Below, one piece after another: positions 34,028-42,058 of a DNA stretch of 64,000 bases. This stretch comes from Cupriavidus sp. 2SB (GTDB taxonomy: Bacteria; Pseudomonadota; Gammaproteobacteria; Burkholderiales; Burkholderiaceae). Numbering within the stretch: the first letter of the stretch is position 1; each line of letters opens with the position of its first letter. The notes under the pieces are model-generated. The model saw only the letters and a program-made list of their open reading frames with translations. It made no database searches and was not told the origin of the DNA. A program made the position numbers and the translations under genes. The DNA lies in contig NZ_SCMX01000004.1 in NCBI RefSeq assembly GCF_005503625.1, positions 1 through 64,000 of the forward strand. Reading direction: 5' to 3'.

Positions 34028-34130
34028 TACTACAGGAAACCGGCTAACGGGATTGACAACGCTGCAGCGAGGGCATTCGCGCAGTGTATCCAACGGCATT
34101 CTTGCCGGTTTTTCTTGCCCAAAAAATAGC

Positions 34131-34142
34131 ACGACTGGTCGT
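34131..34142. promoter_or_regulatory. Second TetR-type operator, before the hydrolase gene
   Basis: ACGACTGGTCGT is an imperfect palindrome sharing CGACYGGTCGT with the operator in the tetR promoter. It lies 81 bp upstream of the hydrolase start. The match suggests a shared repressor. Confidence 0.5.
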
Positions 34143-34222
34143 TCCCTTACGCGAAAAAAGTCGGACCGGCTGCAGTCATATTCTCGTCAGCCATCATAAA
34201 GAAGCTGTTGGAGGTGCTCACC

Positions 34223-35206
34223 GTGCCGCAAGTGTTGTCATCTGCATCCGTCGACCCTGCATCCGAACCCGGGCAGGTACCGTTTCGCCTCCGTCATCGA
34301 CTCACCAACACCTTGACGTCCGGGTTGTTGGCGTGGCACCGCCTGCGCTGGCAGACCGGCAGCCTGTTTTTTCCCGACGCCACGTCGCGCGCGCTCGAGA
34401 GACTGTGGTTTTCGCCTCCACGCGAACGCATCCCGGCGGAAGGTTTGCGATTGCTCGATGCTGCACGCACAGAGTGGGCACTTGTAACGGGGCAAGGCGG
34501 CAGCCGCCGCGTGCGGGTATATCGCTGGGGAAGCAAAGGACCGGTCGTGGTACTCGCCCATGGATGGGGCGGCAATGCGGGACAGTGGCACGCCATGGTT
34601 GGAAAGCTGCTGTCGGCGGGCATGCGTGTCGTGGCTTTCGATGCGTTATCACATGGCGCGTCGGACGCAGGCGCCCGTGGCCAGCGGCAAACCTCGATAC
34701 TTGAAATGACGCGCTCGCTGTTGGCGGTCGCGTGGCATGTTGGACCGGTGCACGCGGTCATTGCGCATTCGCTGGGCGGTGCCGCCGCAGCGCAGGCAAT
34801 CCGCGAAGGTCTTCCAGCCCGTGGCGTGGTCATGATCGGCTCGCCTGCCGACATGCACGATGCCTGCTCGGCGTTGGCCTGGCAGCTCGGCATTGCGCCC
34901 AGGGTTCTGGCGCGGATGCAGCGAAACAGCGAACAATGGCTCGGCACGAGTTGGTCGACGTTCAATGTGCCAGATATCGGACGCGCGCGGCCGGTGCCTC
35001 CCGCCCTTGTCATTCACGACCGCCATGACAAAACCGTGCGTTGGCAGGATGGCGCAGCCATTGCCGGCGCTTGGCCGGGCGCCCGACTCCTGACAACCGA
35101 AGGGCTGGGCCATCGTCGCATCCTGGCCGACGATGCTGTGCTCGGGCATGTCGTCGATTTCGTCGGCAATCTCACTACCAGATCTGCCTTGCCCCTGGGC
35201 CGTTAG
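34223..35206 (+). CDS. Alpha/beta hydrolase
   Basis: A 327-residue cytoplasmic alpha/beta-hydrolase. VVVLAHGWGGNAGQW marks the oxyanion region, AHSLGGAAA the nucleophilic Ser, VIHDRHDKTVRW the acid and GLGHRRIL the catalytic His. The N-terminal 70 residues form an extra segment. The frame opens at a TTG (34208), but GGAGG at 34210-34214 points to the GTG at 34223. It lies downstream of the TetR gene with a TetR-like operator and ends in a strong terminator. The substrate is unknown; TetR-paired hydrolases of this type are often lipid- or ester-related. Confidence 0.88.
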   Translation: MPQVLSSASVDPASEPGQVPFRLRHRLTNTLTSGLLAWHRLRWQTGSLFFPDATSRALERLWFSPPRERIPAEGLRLLDAARTEWALVTGQGGSRRVRVYRWGSKGPVVVLAHGWGGNAGQWHAMVGKLLSAGMRVVAFDALSHGASDAGARGQRQTSILEMTRSLLAVAWHVGPVHAVIAHSLGGAAAAQAIREGLPARGVVMIGSPADMHDACSALAWQLGIAPRVLARMQRNSEQWLGTSWSTFNVPDIGRARPVPPALVIHDRHDKTVRWQDGAAIAGAWPGARLLTTEGLGHRRILADDAVLGHVVDFVGNLTTRSALPLGR

Positions 35207-35239
35207 CGCCACAGCGACCCCTGCTCGTTGGAGACCATG

Positions 35240-35290
35240 AATCCGGGGAGAGGGACTTGCCGAAAGGCAGGCCCTCTCCCCGGATTGTTT
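35240..35290 (+). terminator. Intrinsic terminator after the hydrolase gene
   Basis: Arms AATCCGGGGAGAGGG (35240-35254) and CCCTCTCCCCGGATT (35272-35286) pair perfectly over 15 bp, with an inner TGCC-GAAA-GGCA hairpin, followed by GTTT. The stem contains the same GGGGAGAGGG core as the repeat element elsewhere in the window. Confidence 0.8.
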
Positions 35291-35360
35291 AGGTCCTTCG
35301 TTGGCGGTTAATTGCACGAAGTCTACGAAGCCAGTCGGGTGCGTGCCTCGGAACAAGCGC

Positions 35361-35383
35361 AAAAAAGCCCGCACGCGGCGGGC
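35361..35383 (-). terminator. Intrinsic terminator after the OFA carrier gene
   Basis: Read leftwards, GCCCGC, loop, GCGGGC is followed by TTTTTT. It lies 52 bp beyond the stop of the MFS carrier gene at 35435-36742. Confidence 0.8.
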
Positions 35384-35434
35384 CTGGGACAAACGCCTCT
35401 CGCGAGGCGACTACTATTTGTTCACGTCAGATTC

Positions 35435-36742
35435 TCACGCATCGCGCGGCATGCCAATCGGCGCGCTGTCTTGCACGGTTTTTCGTGCATGCGCTTCGCG
35501 CATCGGCTTGAGGACAAACACCGCCAGGAGCGCCGAGAGCGCGGCCATGCCCGAAGCCAGCATGAACACGGCGTGCCAGTCGCCCGTGGCGGCCGTGATG
35601 ACGCTGGAGAAAGGCACCAGCAAGGCTGCCGTTCCCTTGGCGGTGTAGAGCATGCCAGCATTGGTGGCAGCAAACTTCGGGCCGAAGGTATCGCCGCAGG
35701 TGGCAGGGAAAAGGCTGTAGATCTCGCCCCAGGCAAAGAACACGATGCCAGTCAGCACCACGAACGCCACCGGATCATGACCGTACTTGGACAGTAGCAG
35801 GATACCGACAGCTTCCACGGCGAACGCGATGAACATCGTGTTTTCACGTCCGATGTGGTCGGAGATCCAGCCGAAGAAGGGGCGCGTGACCCCATTGAGC
35901 ACACGGTCGATGGTCAGGGCGAAGGTCAGCGCCGGCAGAGTCAGGCCGAGGATCGACACCGGCGAATCGTGCAGGCCAAAGTCCTTGGCGATCGGACCGA
36001 GTTGCGCCGTCGCCATCAGACCGCCTGCGGCCATCATGACGAACATCGCATACATGACCCAGAAGATGGGCGAGGACAGAACCTGCCGGGGCGACGCGTT
36101 ATACGTCGCAGCCGACTTCAGCGTCGCCTTGACGTCCGCCATCAGCTTCGCGGGCGGCGGCAGCAGCGCCAGGCCAAGCAGCACCACGATGATGCCCTGC
36201 CCCAGACCGAAGTACAGGAACGTTGCCTCATAGCCACTGGTCTTGATCATGTTGGCGATCGGCACCACGGTAGCCGCAGAACCCGCTCCAAACCCGGCCG
36301 CTGTAATACCCGCCGCCAAGCCACGACGATTGGGGAACCACTTCAGCGCATTGCCCACGCAGGTGCCATATACGGCGCCGGCACCCACGCCACCAATTGC
36401 AGCGGCAACGTAGAGCATCGGCAGAGATCCAGCTACCGAATTGAGGACCCATGCGATCGCACATAGCAACCCCCCGCCCACCACAACCGGGCGCGGACCG
36501 TACTTGTCGACCAGATAACCTTCGATAGGGACCAGCCAGGTTTCGGTCACCACAAAGATGGTGAATGCCACCTGAATGGCAGTGCGGCCCCATTGGTGTT
36601 TCTCGTCAATGGGGTTGACGAACAACGTCCAGCCATACTGCATGTTGGCGATCATCGCCATACAGATCACGCCGAATACAAGCTGCATCCACGGCGAACC
36701 ATACCAGGACGCTTGCGCGCCTGCGCGTTGCTGACTTTCCAT
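35435..36742 (-). CDS. OFA-family MFS carrier (oxalate/formate antiporter type)
   Basis: A 435-residue major-facilitator protein of the OFA (OxlT-like) family with 12 predicted membrane segments. Features are NMQYGWTLFVNPI in the first helix, the WLVPIEGYLVDKYGPRPVV loop motif and VYGTCVGNALKWFPNRRGLA, typical of OFA carriers. Helix-rich text such as GGVGAGAVYG fits. It probably exchanges oxalate or a related dicarboxylate for formate. A copy of the 20-bp GntR-type element lies 179-198 bp upstream, linking it to the oxalate genes. A close paralogue is at 38833-40188. Confidence 0.92.
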   Translation of the reverse strand: MESQQRAGAQASWYGSPWMQLVFGVICMAMIANMQYGWTLFVNPIDEKHQWGRTAIQVAFTIFVVTETWLVPIEGYLVDKYGPRPVVVGGGLLCAIAWVLNSVAGSLPMLYVAAAIGGVGAGAVYGTCVGNALKWFPNRRGLAAGITAAGFGAGSAATVVPIANMIKTSGYEATFLYFGLGQGIIVVLLGLALLPPPAKLMADVKATLKSAATYNASPRQVLSSPIFWVMYAMFVMMAAGGLMATAQLGPIAKDFGLHDSPVSILGLTLPALTFALTIDRVLNGVTRPFFGWISDHIGRENTMFIAFAVEAVGILLLSKYGHDPVAFVVLTGIVFFAWGEIYSLFPATCGDTFGPKFAATNAGMLYTAKGTAALLVPFSSVITAATGDWHAVFMLASGMAALSALLAVFVLKPMREAHARKTVQDSAPIGMPRDA

Positions 36743-37385
36743 GGTGGTGTCTCCTTCTGGCGGTGTGTCCCGCCGTTGCGGAATGGCATCTACGTTGGAT
36801 ACCGGTGGTGTTTTGATATGTCTTCTGGTGTTTCTTTTAATCCTGCTTTTACTGCTTTGCTTTTGTTTTTGGACTGCCCTTCTGTCCTGCTGCCTCGAAC
36901 AGCTGAGCCGTTCTAGTGCTATACAGTATGTGGTATATCACCGAAGTTCAAGGGCCTTGGAACGTGTGCCTGACTGGTACAGCGGACATTCGAAAGCACG
37001 CATGATCATCGCAACGCGGACTGGTGCGTCGGGTGCATCAAATTCCTTGGGCGGCTTGTATCGCTCCCCTTTCAGATCAATTACTTAGGGATCTTTTTCG
37101 CATGAATGCATCATGCCGAAGCTGGAGTGGAAATTGGTGCGGCGCATGTTACGGAATACCCGCGATAGGGTAAGTCCCGAGCAATGCGAGAACAAAAAAA
37201 GCAGGGAAACGAACGAGTGGAGCGATATACCGCGCTGCGTCGGGACCTGAGATCCGCAGGCGCAGGGGCATAAGAAGCTGAAGAAACGGCCGCGAGGAAA
37301 ACTGACAAACCACTTCAGTTCAGGTGTTGCCGGCCGCTACAGTGGACCCGAACTTGATACTTGGTACAGCGATAAAACCGAGCGA
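36743..37385. other. 643-bp non-coding region with long leader of the OFA carrier gene
   Basis: The region holds the promoter of the carrier gene, a GntR-type site (36921-36940) and a T-rich stretch (about 36812-36880) between the site and the start. Short ORFs of 60-115 codons in several frames have unconvincing codon use and no ribosome sites. The leader between operator and start (about 180 bp) is unusually long compared with the 40-130 bp of most other sites in this regulon. Confidence 0.5.
36921..36940 (-). promoter_or_regulatory. GntR-type operator, site A (OFA carrier)
   Basis: ATACAGTATGTGGTATATCA on the + strand. The core TGGTATATCA is a near-palindrome typical of FCD-type GntR regulators. 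It is identical over 20 bp to site E before the second frc gene. It lies 179 bp upstream of the carrier start. Confidence 0.7.
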
Positions 37386-37598
37386 TCAGGCGTGCAGGAA
37401 ACGCGGTTGCAGGACGGTGTCCGAAACCGAGCTGCCGATACCGGTATCGCTCTCTTCGGAACCCAGGCCAGCGAAGCGTCCGTGCTCCTGAGCTGTGGTA
37501 AGCAGGCCCATCGGCACGAGCGTGGCGAGGACATACGTGACGGTAACGCCAAGGGAAACCACACCAAGGGCCAGGATAGTAAGCAGCGTAGCGTTCAT
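37386..37598 (-). CDS. Small membrane protein, hypothetical, oxalate regulon
   Basis: A 70-residue protein I do not recognise. Residues about 5-35 are strongly hydrophobic (LLTILALGVVSLGVTVTYVLATLVPMGLL, i.e. one transmembrane helix, key part LALGVVSLGVTVTYVLATLV). The rest is polar: EESDTGIGSSVSDTV. The ribosome site TTAGGAG is well placed before the ATG, and a GntR-type operator (site B) lies 66-85 bp upstream, which supports a real, regulated gene. It sits between the two OFA carrier genes. It could be a partner of one of them; this is a guess from position. Confidence 0.7.
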   Translation of the reverse strand: MNATLLTILALGVVSLGVTVTYVLATLVPMGLLTTAQEHGRFAGLGSEESDTGIGSSVSDTVLQPRFLHA

Positions 37599-37663
37599 GA
37601 AAACTCCTAAGTGATGAAGATCAAGGTGGATTCATTATATGCTGCACTGCGAGGTCTGTAAAT

Positions 37664-37683
37664 ATTTGGTATGTGGTATATCA
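37664..37683 (-). promoter_or_regulatory. GntR-type operator, site B (small membrane protein)
   Basis: ATTTGGTATGTGGTATATCA on the + strand; the last 14 bases are identical to sites A and E. It is 66 bp upstream of the small membrane-protein gene. Confidence 0.65.
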
Positions 37684-37699
37684 GTAGAGGTCTGCGCCT

Positions 37700-37730
37700 A
37701 AAAAGACAACGCACCCCGAGAGGTGCGTTG
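37700..37730 (-). terminator. Intrinsic terminator after the LysR gene
   Basis: Read leftwards, CAACGCACC, loop of six, GGTGCGTTG, then GTCTTTTTA. It follows the LysR gene at 37846-38757 and isolates it from the small membrane-protein gene. Confidence 0.75.
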
Positions 37731-37845
37731 GTCATCACAACAATATGAATAAAATCCGCTTTATCAGTCGCTTTCGTGATGAATTCAGCCTATTAAGGCA
37801 CTAAAAATAATGCGGCGGCGCATCACATGAATCCGTTTCACGATC

Positions 37846-38757
37846 TCACCCTACTTTCTTCAACAGCCCGGTGTCGTATTCCTGTGCACGAAGGTTGTCC
37901 CAGATGGCGGCAGCGTTAGGTTTTAGCGATCGGGACTTGCGCCGCACGAGCATGACGTTGGACGTCACCTGCGGACGCAAAGGGCGAAGCACGGCGGCGG
38001 GCGCCATACCGCTGGCCTGGGCACGCGACGGCACGACGCCAATGCCGAGTCCCATCGCAACCATCCCGAAAATAGCGGCGAAGTGTCCGAGCAATTGCAG
38101 CGAGCCTGGCCTGACGTGATAGGTGGACAACGCGCGGTCCACCGCCGGCTGTACGCCCGAATTCTGATCGAGGGTCAGCACCGAGGCGTCGGCCAGTTCG
38201 CCCCAGCCCACGGACTCCCCCGCTGCCAGCGGATGATCCGCGGGCAATACCGCCTGCAGTGAATCGATGCACAGCGGTTCGCAGTACAGGTCATCGCACG
38301 GCGCCGGGTTGCTGGCGATACCGAAATCCACCTCGCCGCTACGCACGCTCTGCAGGACCGAGTCATGCGATTTGTCGCGCAGCGTAATGCCGATGCCGGG
38401 CCAGGCCTGCCGGCAACCCGCCACCCACATTGGCACCGACATCGAGGACGTCACCGGATCGGTCGCAATCTGCACGGTGCCCTGGCTCGGCTTTCCCGTT
38501 CCATGACTCTCCCGCAGGGTTTGCTCCACCTCTTCTATCAGGTGGCAAATCCGCTGGGAGAGCGTCTCGCCGGCATCGGTTAGCTCCACCTGGCGAGTCG
38601 TACGATCGAACAAGCGCTGGTCGATTTCTTCTTCGAGTTCGCGCACGCTACGGCTGATGGCCGATTGCGTCAGCCCCAACTCCGCCGCGGCGCGCGTAAA
38701 ACTCTTCTGGCGCGCCACAGCGGCAAATGCCTTCAACTGCGGAAGCGAAACATTCAT
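37846..38757 (-). CDS. LysR-family transcriptional regulator
   Basis: A 303-residue LysR regulator. The N-terminal winged helix (LPQLKAFAAVARQKSFTRAAAEL, TQSAISRSVRELEEEI) is standard, and the two-lobed effector domain runs from about residue 92. It follows the second OFA carrier gene by 75 bp in the same direction, so it may be co-transcribed with it. The effector is unknown; the oxalate context suggests a small carboxylate. Confidence 0.92.
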   Translation of the reverse strand: MNVSLPQLKAFAAVARQKSFTRAAAELGLTQSAISRSVRELEEEIDQRLFDRTTRQVELTDAGETLSQRICHLIEEVEQTLRESHGTGKPSQGTVQIATDPVTSSMSVPMWVAGCRQAWPGIGITLRDKSHDSVLQSVRSGEVDFGIASNPAPCDDLYCEPLCIDSLQAVLPADHPLAAGESVGWGELADASVLTLDQNSGVQPAVDRALSTYHVRPGSLQLLGHFAAIFGMVAMGLGIGVVPSRAQASGMAPAAVLRPLRPQVTSNVMLVRRKSRSLKPNAAAIWDNLRAQEYDTGLLKKVG

Positions 38758-38832
38758 GGTGCCGCTCCTTGCTGGCTGTCGCCGTGATAGTGCGGTGGTA
38801 CGGCTACAAAGTTGTAGGTGGGTAATACCTGC

Positions 38833-40188
38833 TTAGTCGCCCTTGCCTGCCGACCAGCCCGTTGCGTACCCGCCCGCATCGCTGACAGGTTTCGCAGCGG
38901 CATGTCCCGTGATGAAGCGCTGGCGCATGGGCTGCAATACGAATTTCGCCGATAGCCCCGCAGCCACAGTCATCGCGGCTGCTACGGCGAAGACGAGGTT
39001 CCATCCGCCCGTATGCGACAGCACCGATGCCAGCGGCACCAGTATCGCGGCTGTCCCCTTGGCCGTGTAAAGCGTGCCGGCATTGGACGCGGCGAAGCGG
39101 CTGCCGAACGTATCTGCACACAACGCCGGGAAGATCGAGAAGATCTCGCCCCAGAACAGGAACACCAGCGCGGCGAAGAACATGAACCAGTACGGGTTAT
39201 GTCCCATCTCCAGCAGGCCGATCAGCGACAGGCCCTCGCCAATGAAAATCACGAACATCGTATTCTCACGACCGATGCGATCCGAGATGAGGCCGCACAA
39301 CGGCCGCGTCAATCCATTGCAAAGGTTGTCGATGGACAGTGTCATCGTCAGCAGCGGCAACGTCATGCCCAGCATCGTGATGGGCATCGTCGCGAAGCCG
39401 AAATCCCGGGCAATCGGTCCAAGTTGCGCGGTGGCCATGATGCCGCCGGCTGCCACGGCCACGAACGATGCATAGATCACCCAGAACACCGGTGTACGCA
39501 CCATCTGGCCCGGCGTGAACTCCACGGGGTTGGTCAGGATGGCCTTGTTGGCCTTCAGCCCCTTGGGCGGGCGTGGCTTGACCAGTAACAACGCCATCGC
39601 AAAGATCAGCACGCCCTGGATGATGCCGAACGTGCGGAACGCATGCTCGTATCCGGACTTCTCGATCATATTTGCAATGGGAATCACCGTGAGGGCTGCG
39701 CCGGCGCCAAACCCTGCAGCGGTGAGCCCGGCTGCCAGCCCGCGCTTGTCCGGGAACCACTTCAGCGCGTTGCCCACGCACGTGCCATAGACACCGCCTG
39801 CGCCGATCCCGGCGAGCACGGCGCCGGCATACAGCATCGGCAGCGACGTGGCATAGGAATTGAGCACCCAGGCAAGACCTGCGCAGATGGCGCCGCCGGC
39901 CACTACCGGCCGGGGTCCGAACTGGTCTACGAGCCAGCCTTCCAGCGGCACGAGCCAGGTTTCGGTCACGATAAAAATGGAAAAGGCGACCTGGATCGCA
40001 GAGTCGCCCCAATGGTGCTTGGCGTTCATGGGATTGACGAACAATGTCCAGCCGTACTGGAGGTTCGCCACAAGCCCCATGCAGAGGATGCCGATGAAAA
40101 GCTGGAACCAGCGATTGCCCAGCAGGCCGCCTGAGCGGCCGCCGTCTTGATTAGCCGTGACGGCGTCTGCCGCATCGAAGTGCGCCAT
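38833..40188 (-). CDS. OFA-family MFS carrier, second paralogue
   Basis: A 451-residue OFA-type major facilitator, closely related to the product of 35435-36742 (NLQYGWTLFVNPMNAKHHWG, WLVPLEGWLVDQFGPRPVV, VYGTCVGNALKWFPDKRGLA as key segments). It has 12 predicted helices. It probably carries oxalate, formate or another short acid. Unlike its paralogue, it has no copy of the GntR-type element upstream; instead an ATAA...TTAT dyad (40348-40364) typical of LysR sites lies in the region shared with the divergent LysR gene. The two carriers may thus serve different signals or substrates. Confidence 0.92.
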   Translation of the reverse strand: MAHFDAADAVTANQDGGRSGGLLGNRWFQLFIGILCMGLVANLQYGWTLFVNPMNAKHHWGDSAIQVAFSIFIVTETWLVPLEGWLVDQFGPRPVVAGGAICAGLAWVLNSYATSLPMLYAGAVLAGIGAGGVYGTCVGNALKWFPDKRGLAAGLTAAGFGAGAALTVIPIANMIEKSGYEHAFRTFGIIQGVLIFAMALLLVKPRPPKGLKANKAILTNPVEFTPGQMVRTPVFWVIYASFVAVAAGGIMATAQLGPIARDFGFATMPITMLGMTLPLLTMTLSIDNLCNGLTRPLCGLISDRIGRENTMFVIFIGEGLSLIGLLEMGHNPYWFMFFAALVFLFWGEIFSIFPALCADTFGSRFAASNAGTLYTAKGTAAILVPLASVLSHTGGWNLVFAVAAAMTVAAGLSAKFVLQPMRQRFITGHAAAKPVSDAGGYATGWSAGKGD

Positions 40189-40347
40189 GTCGTGTCTCCT
40201 TGCATTAGTGTCTTCGCGCTCTGCGGCGCGAGTGCTGGGCTGGCCTGTTTGGGGAACCGCCCGTTTTTTTCACTACTGAATGAGCGCGCCTGACATTGCG
40301 GCACGAATTCGTGCATTGATGCTACTTCAAACTTAGATCAGCACGTC

Positions 40348-40364
40348 ATAAAGTTTTTTATTAT
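40348..40364. promoter_or_regulatory. LysR-type dyad between carrier 2 and LysR gene
   Basis: ATAAAGTTTTTTATTAT has ATAA/TTAT arms around a T-rich centre, as in CbbR-like LysR boxes. It lies 58 bp upstream of the divergent LysR start. A similar dyad (ATAAG-N6-CTTAT) is at 41362-41377. Confidence 0.5.
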
Positions 40365-40405
40365 GATCATTGACGATCCTTTATAGATTGCAGGAATCCA
40401 GTGCA

Positions 40406-41365
40406 ATGAAAAATGCAACGCTGCGGCAATTGAAAGTGTTCGAGACGGTAGCCCGTCACCTGAGCTTTTCGCGGGCCGCAGAGGAGCTGCATCTCACGCA
40501 GCCTGCCGTGTCCACGCAGGTTCGGCAGCTGGAGCACCATGTGGGCCTGCCCTTGTTCGAGCAGCTCGGCAAGCGGATTTACCTCACTCCGGCAGGCACG
40601 GAGATGCTCCACTACAGCCGCAGCATCATCCAGCAATTCAGGGAGGCGGAGGATGCCATGGCGCAACTCAAGGGTATTTCCGGAGGCCGTCTGAACGTCG
40701 CCGTGATCAGCGCCGGCGATTATTTCTTTCCTCGCCTGCTTGCCGAATTCATGAATCGGCATGATGGCGTGACACTGAATCTCGCAGTGCACAATCGCGA
40801 GGAATTGCTGCATCAACTGGGCGGAAACCTGACGGACCTGGCTGTCATGGTGCGCCCACCAGAAGGTATTGACACCATTGCGGAATCATTCGCTCCTCAT
40901 CCCTACGTGATTGTGGCCGCGCCGAATCATCCACTTGTTGGGCAACGCAACATACCTCTGGCCGGCTTGGCGGAGGAGGCGTTTGTTTCACGCGAAAAAG
41001 GATCTGACACCTGGAACTCGATGCAGGAAGGTTTTGCGGGAAGGCTGTCCAACCTTCGCATCGCCATGGAGATCAAGAGCACCGAGACCATCAAACAGGC
41101 GGTGATCGCCAACATGGGGATCGCTTTTCTCTCGGCGCATACCGTCGGACTGGAACTGCAGACCGGCAAACTGGCCGTGCTCGATATCCAGGGCTTCCCG
41201 GTGATGCTGAACTGGTATGTCGTGCACCGGAAAAACAAGCGTCTTCCCCCGGTAGCGCTGGCATTCAAGCATTTTCTGATGGAGGAAGGTCATACGCTGA
41301 TCCAGCAGATCACCGGTGTCGAGGGGTTGATCCGGCCCGCGCAACGACATCGCGTCAATGCATAA
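40406..41365 (+). CDS. LysR-family regulator, CbbR-like
   Basis: A 319-residue LysR protein whose N-terminus (LRQLKVFETVARHLSFSRAAEELHLTQPAVS, key part SRAAEELHLTQPAVSTQV) closely resembles CbbR, the Calvin-cycle regulator. It is divergent from the second OFA carrier. Two ATAA...TTAT dyads flank it, one in the divergent promoter and one just after its own stop, before the small gene at 41474. Growth on oxalate or formate in Cupriavidus can involve the Calvin cycle, but no cbb genes are in this window. The target set is inferred from the dyads. Confidence 0.9.
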   Translation: MKNATLRQLKVFETVARHLSFSRAAEELHLTQPAVSTQVRQLEHHVGLPLFEQLGKRIYLTPAGTEMLHYSRSIIQQFREAEDAMAQLKGISGGRLNVAVISAGDYFFPRLLAEFMNRHDGVTLNLAVHNREELLHQLGGNLTDLAVMVRPPEGIDTIAESFAPHPYVIVAAPNHPLVGQRNIPLAGLAEEAFVSREKGSDTWNSMQEGFAGRLSNLRIAMEIKSTETIKQAVIANMGIAFLSAHTVGLELQTGKLAVLDIQGFPVMLNWYVVHRKNKRLPPVALAFKHFLMEEGHTLIQQITGVEGLIRPAQRHRVNA

Positions 41366-41377
41366 GCATTTACTTAT
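41362..41377. promoter_or_regulatory. LysR-type palindrome before the 105-residue gene
   Basis: ATAAG-CATTTA-CTTAT: perfect 5-bp arms. It begins inside the stop region of the CbbR-like gene, 97-112 bp upstream of the gene at 41474. It resembles the dyad at 40348-40364. Confidence 0.5.
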
Positions 41378-41473
41378 GGTTTTTCGATGTAACTTTAATT
41401 ATCGTAAATCGTTCGTCCTGCCTAAGCTGCACACATACCAAGATTCACCGCAGTGCACTTTCAGGAGACGAAC

Positions 41474-41791
41474 ATGCAACAACTTCATACCGGCGAATCC
41501 GCCTCCTCCCTTTCCACGTCAGCCGGTAACGACACGCGCCATCATGACCGCGACGTCCAGCTGGCCGCCTACAACGCCGCATTCGACGAACTGGAGCTGA
41601 CGTTCCGCTGGGACGCACCCATGTTCGAATGGCTGTGCGGCATCGAGTGCGAAAAAGCCCGCGTGGCGCGCTACATCGAGCAGTACCATGCGCACCTGCT
41701 CACCGCGTACGATGCGCCGTTCCTCAGCCAACTCATCTTCGACAAGAAGAACGAGTACCTGCGCGCCGTGGCGGGAGCAGGGACGAATTGA
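41474..41791 (+). CDS. Hypothetical protein, 105 residues
   Basis: I do not recognise this protein. It is acidic and aromatic-rich, with no signal peptide or membrane segment; the middle reads ELTFRWDAPMFEWLCGIECEKARVARYI (key part FEWLCGIECEKARVARY), with two cysteines four residues apart (CGIEC), and the end is helical. AGGAG at 41463-41467 gives a good ribosome site, and a terminator follows at 41823, so it forms a monocistronic unit. A LysR-type palindrome is upstream. It lies between the CbbR-like regulator and the CoA-ligase pair. Confidence 0.75.
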   Translation: MQQLHTGESASSLSTSAGNDTRHHDRDVQLAAYNAAFDELELTFRWDAPMFEWLCGIECEKARVARYIEQYHAHLLTAYDAPFLSQLIFDKKNEYLRAVAGAGTN

Positions 41792-41822
41792 ATCGCTGAG
41801 TTCTTCAGTCTTGAAGTCAAAG

Positions 41823-41848
41823 GCGCGCCAATGGCGCGCTTTTTATTT
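41823..41848 (+). terminator. Intrinsic terminator after the 105-residue gene
   Basis: GCGCGCC, loop AAT, GGCGCGC, then TTTTTATTTT: a textbook terminator 32 bp past the stop. Confidence 0.85.
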
Positions 41849-41977
41849 TCCTGGCCGGCGACGACAAGTTCAGATCGCTTCCCTTGTAGATCCCGGCCAA
41901 GGTCCCGACCGCTATCGAGGCAGGAGAAGGGCTTCCTACCTACTCGTTTTCGCGGATTTCCTTACACCTTTCTCGTT

Positions 41978-41997
41978 GATATATTACATACCGTATT
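41978..41997 (+). promoter_or_regulatory. GntR-type operator, site C (CoA-ligase pair)
   Basis: TGATATATTACATACCGTAT; on the other strand this is ATACGGTATGTAATATATCA, matching sites A-E in inverted orientation, as expected for a rightward gene. It lies 62-81 bp upstream of the ligase beta-subunit start. Confidence 0.65.
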
Positions 41998-42058
41998 TTT
42001 GTAAGGAAATCGACGCTTCCAAGACCGGCATTCGGCATATAACAGCGAGAGGAGACAC

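Noticed and set aside
36741-37088. Possible 115-codon membrane protein before the small membrane-protein gene
   Set aside because: The hydrophobic run comes from a T-rich leader, there is no ribosome site, and the frame overlaps the operator at 36921-36940.
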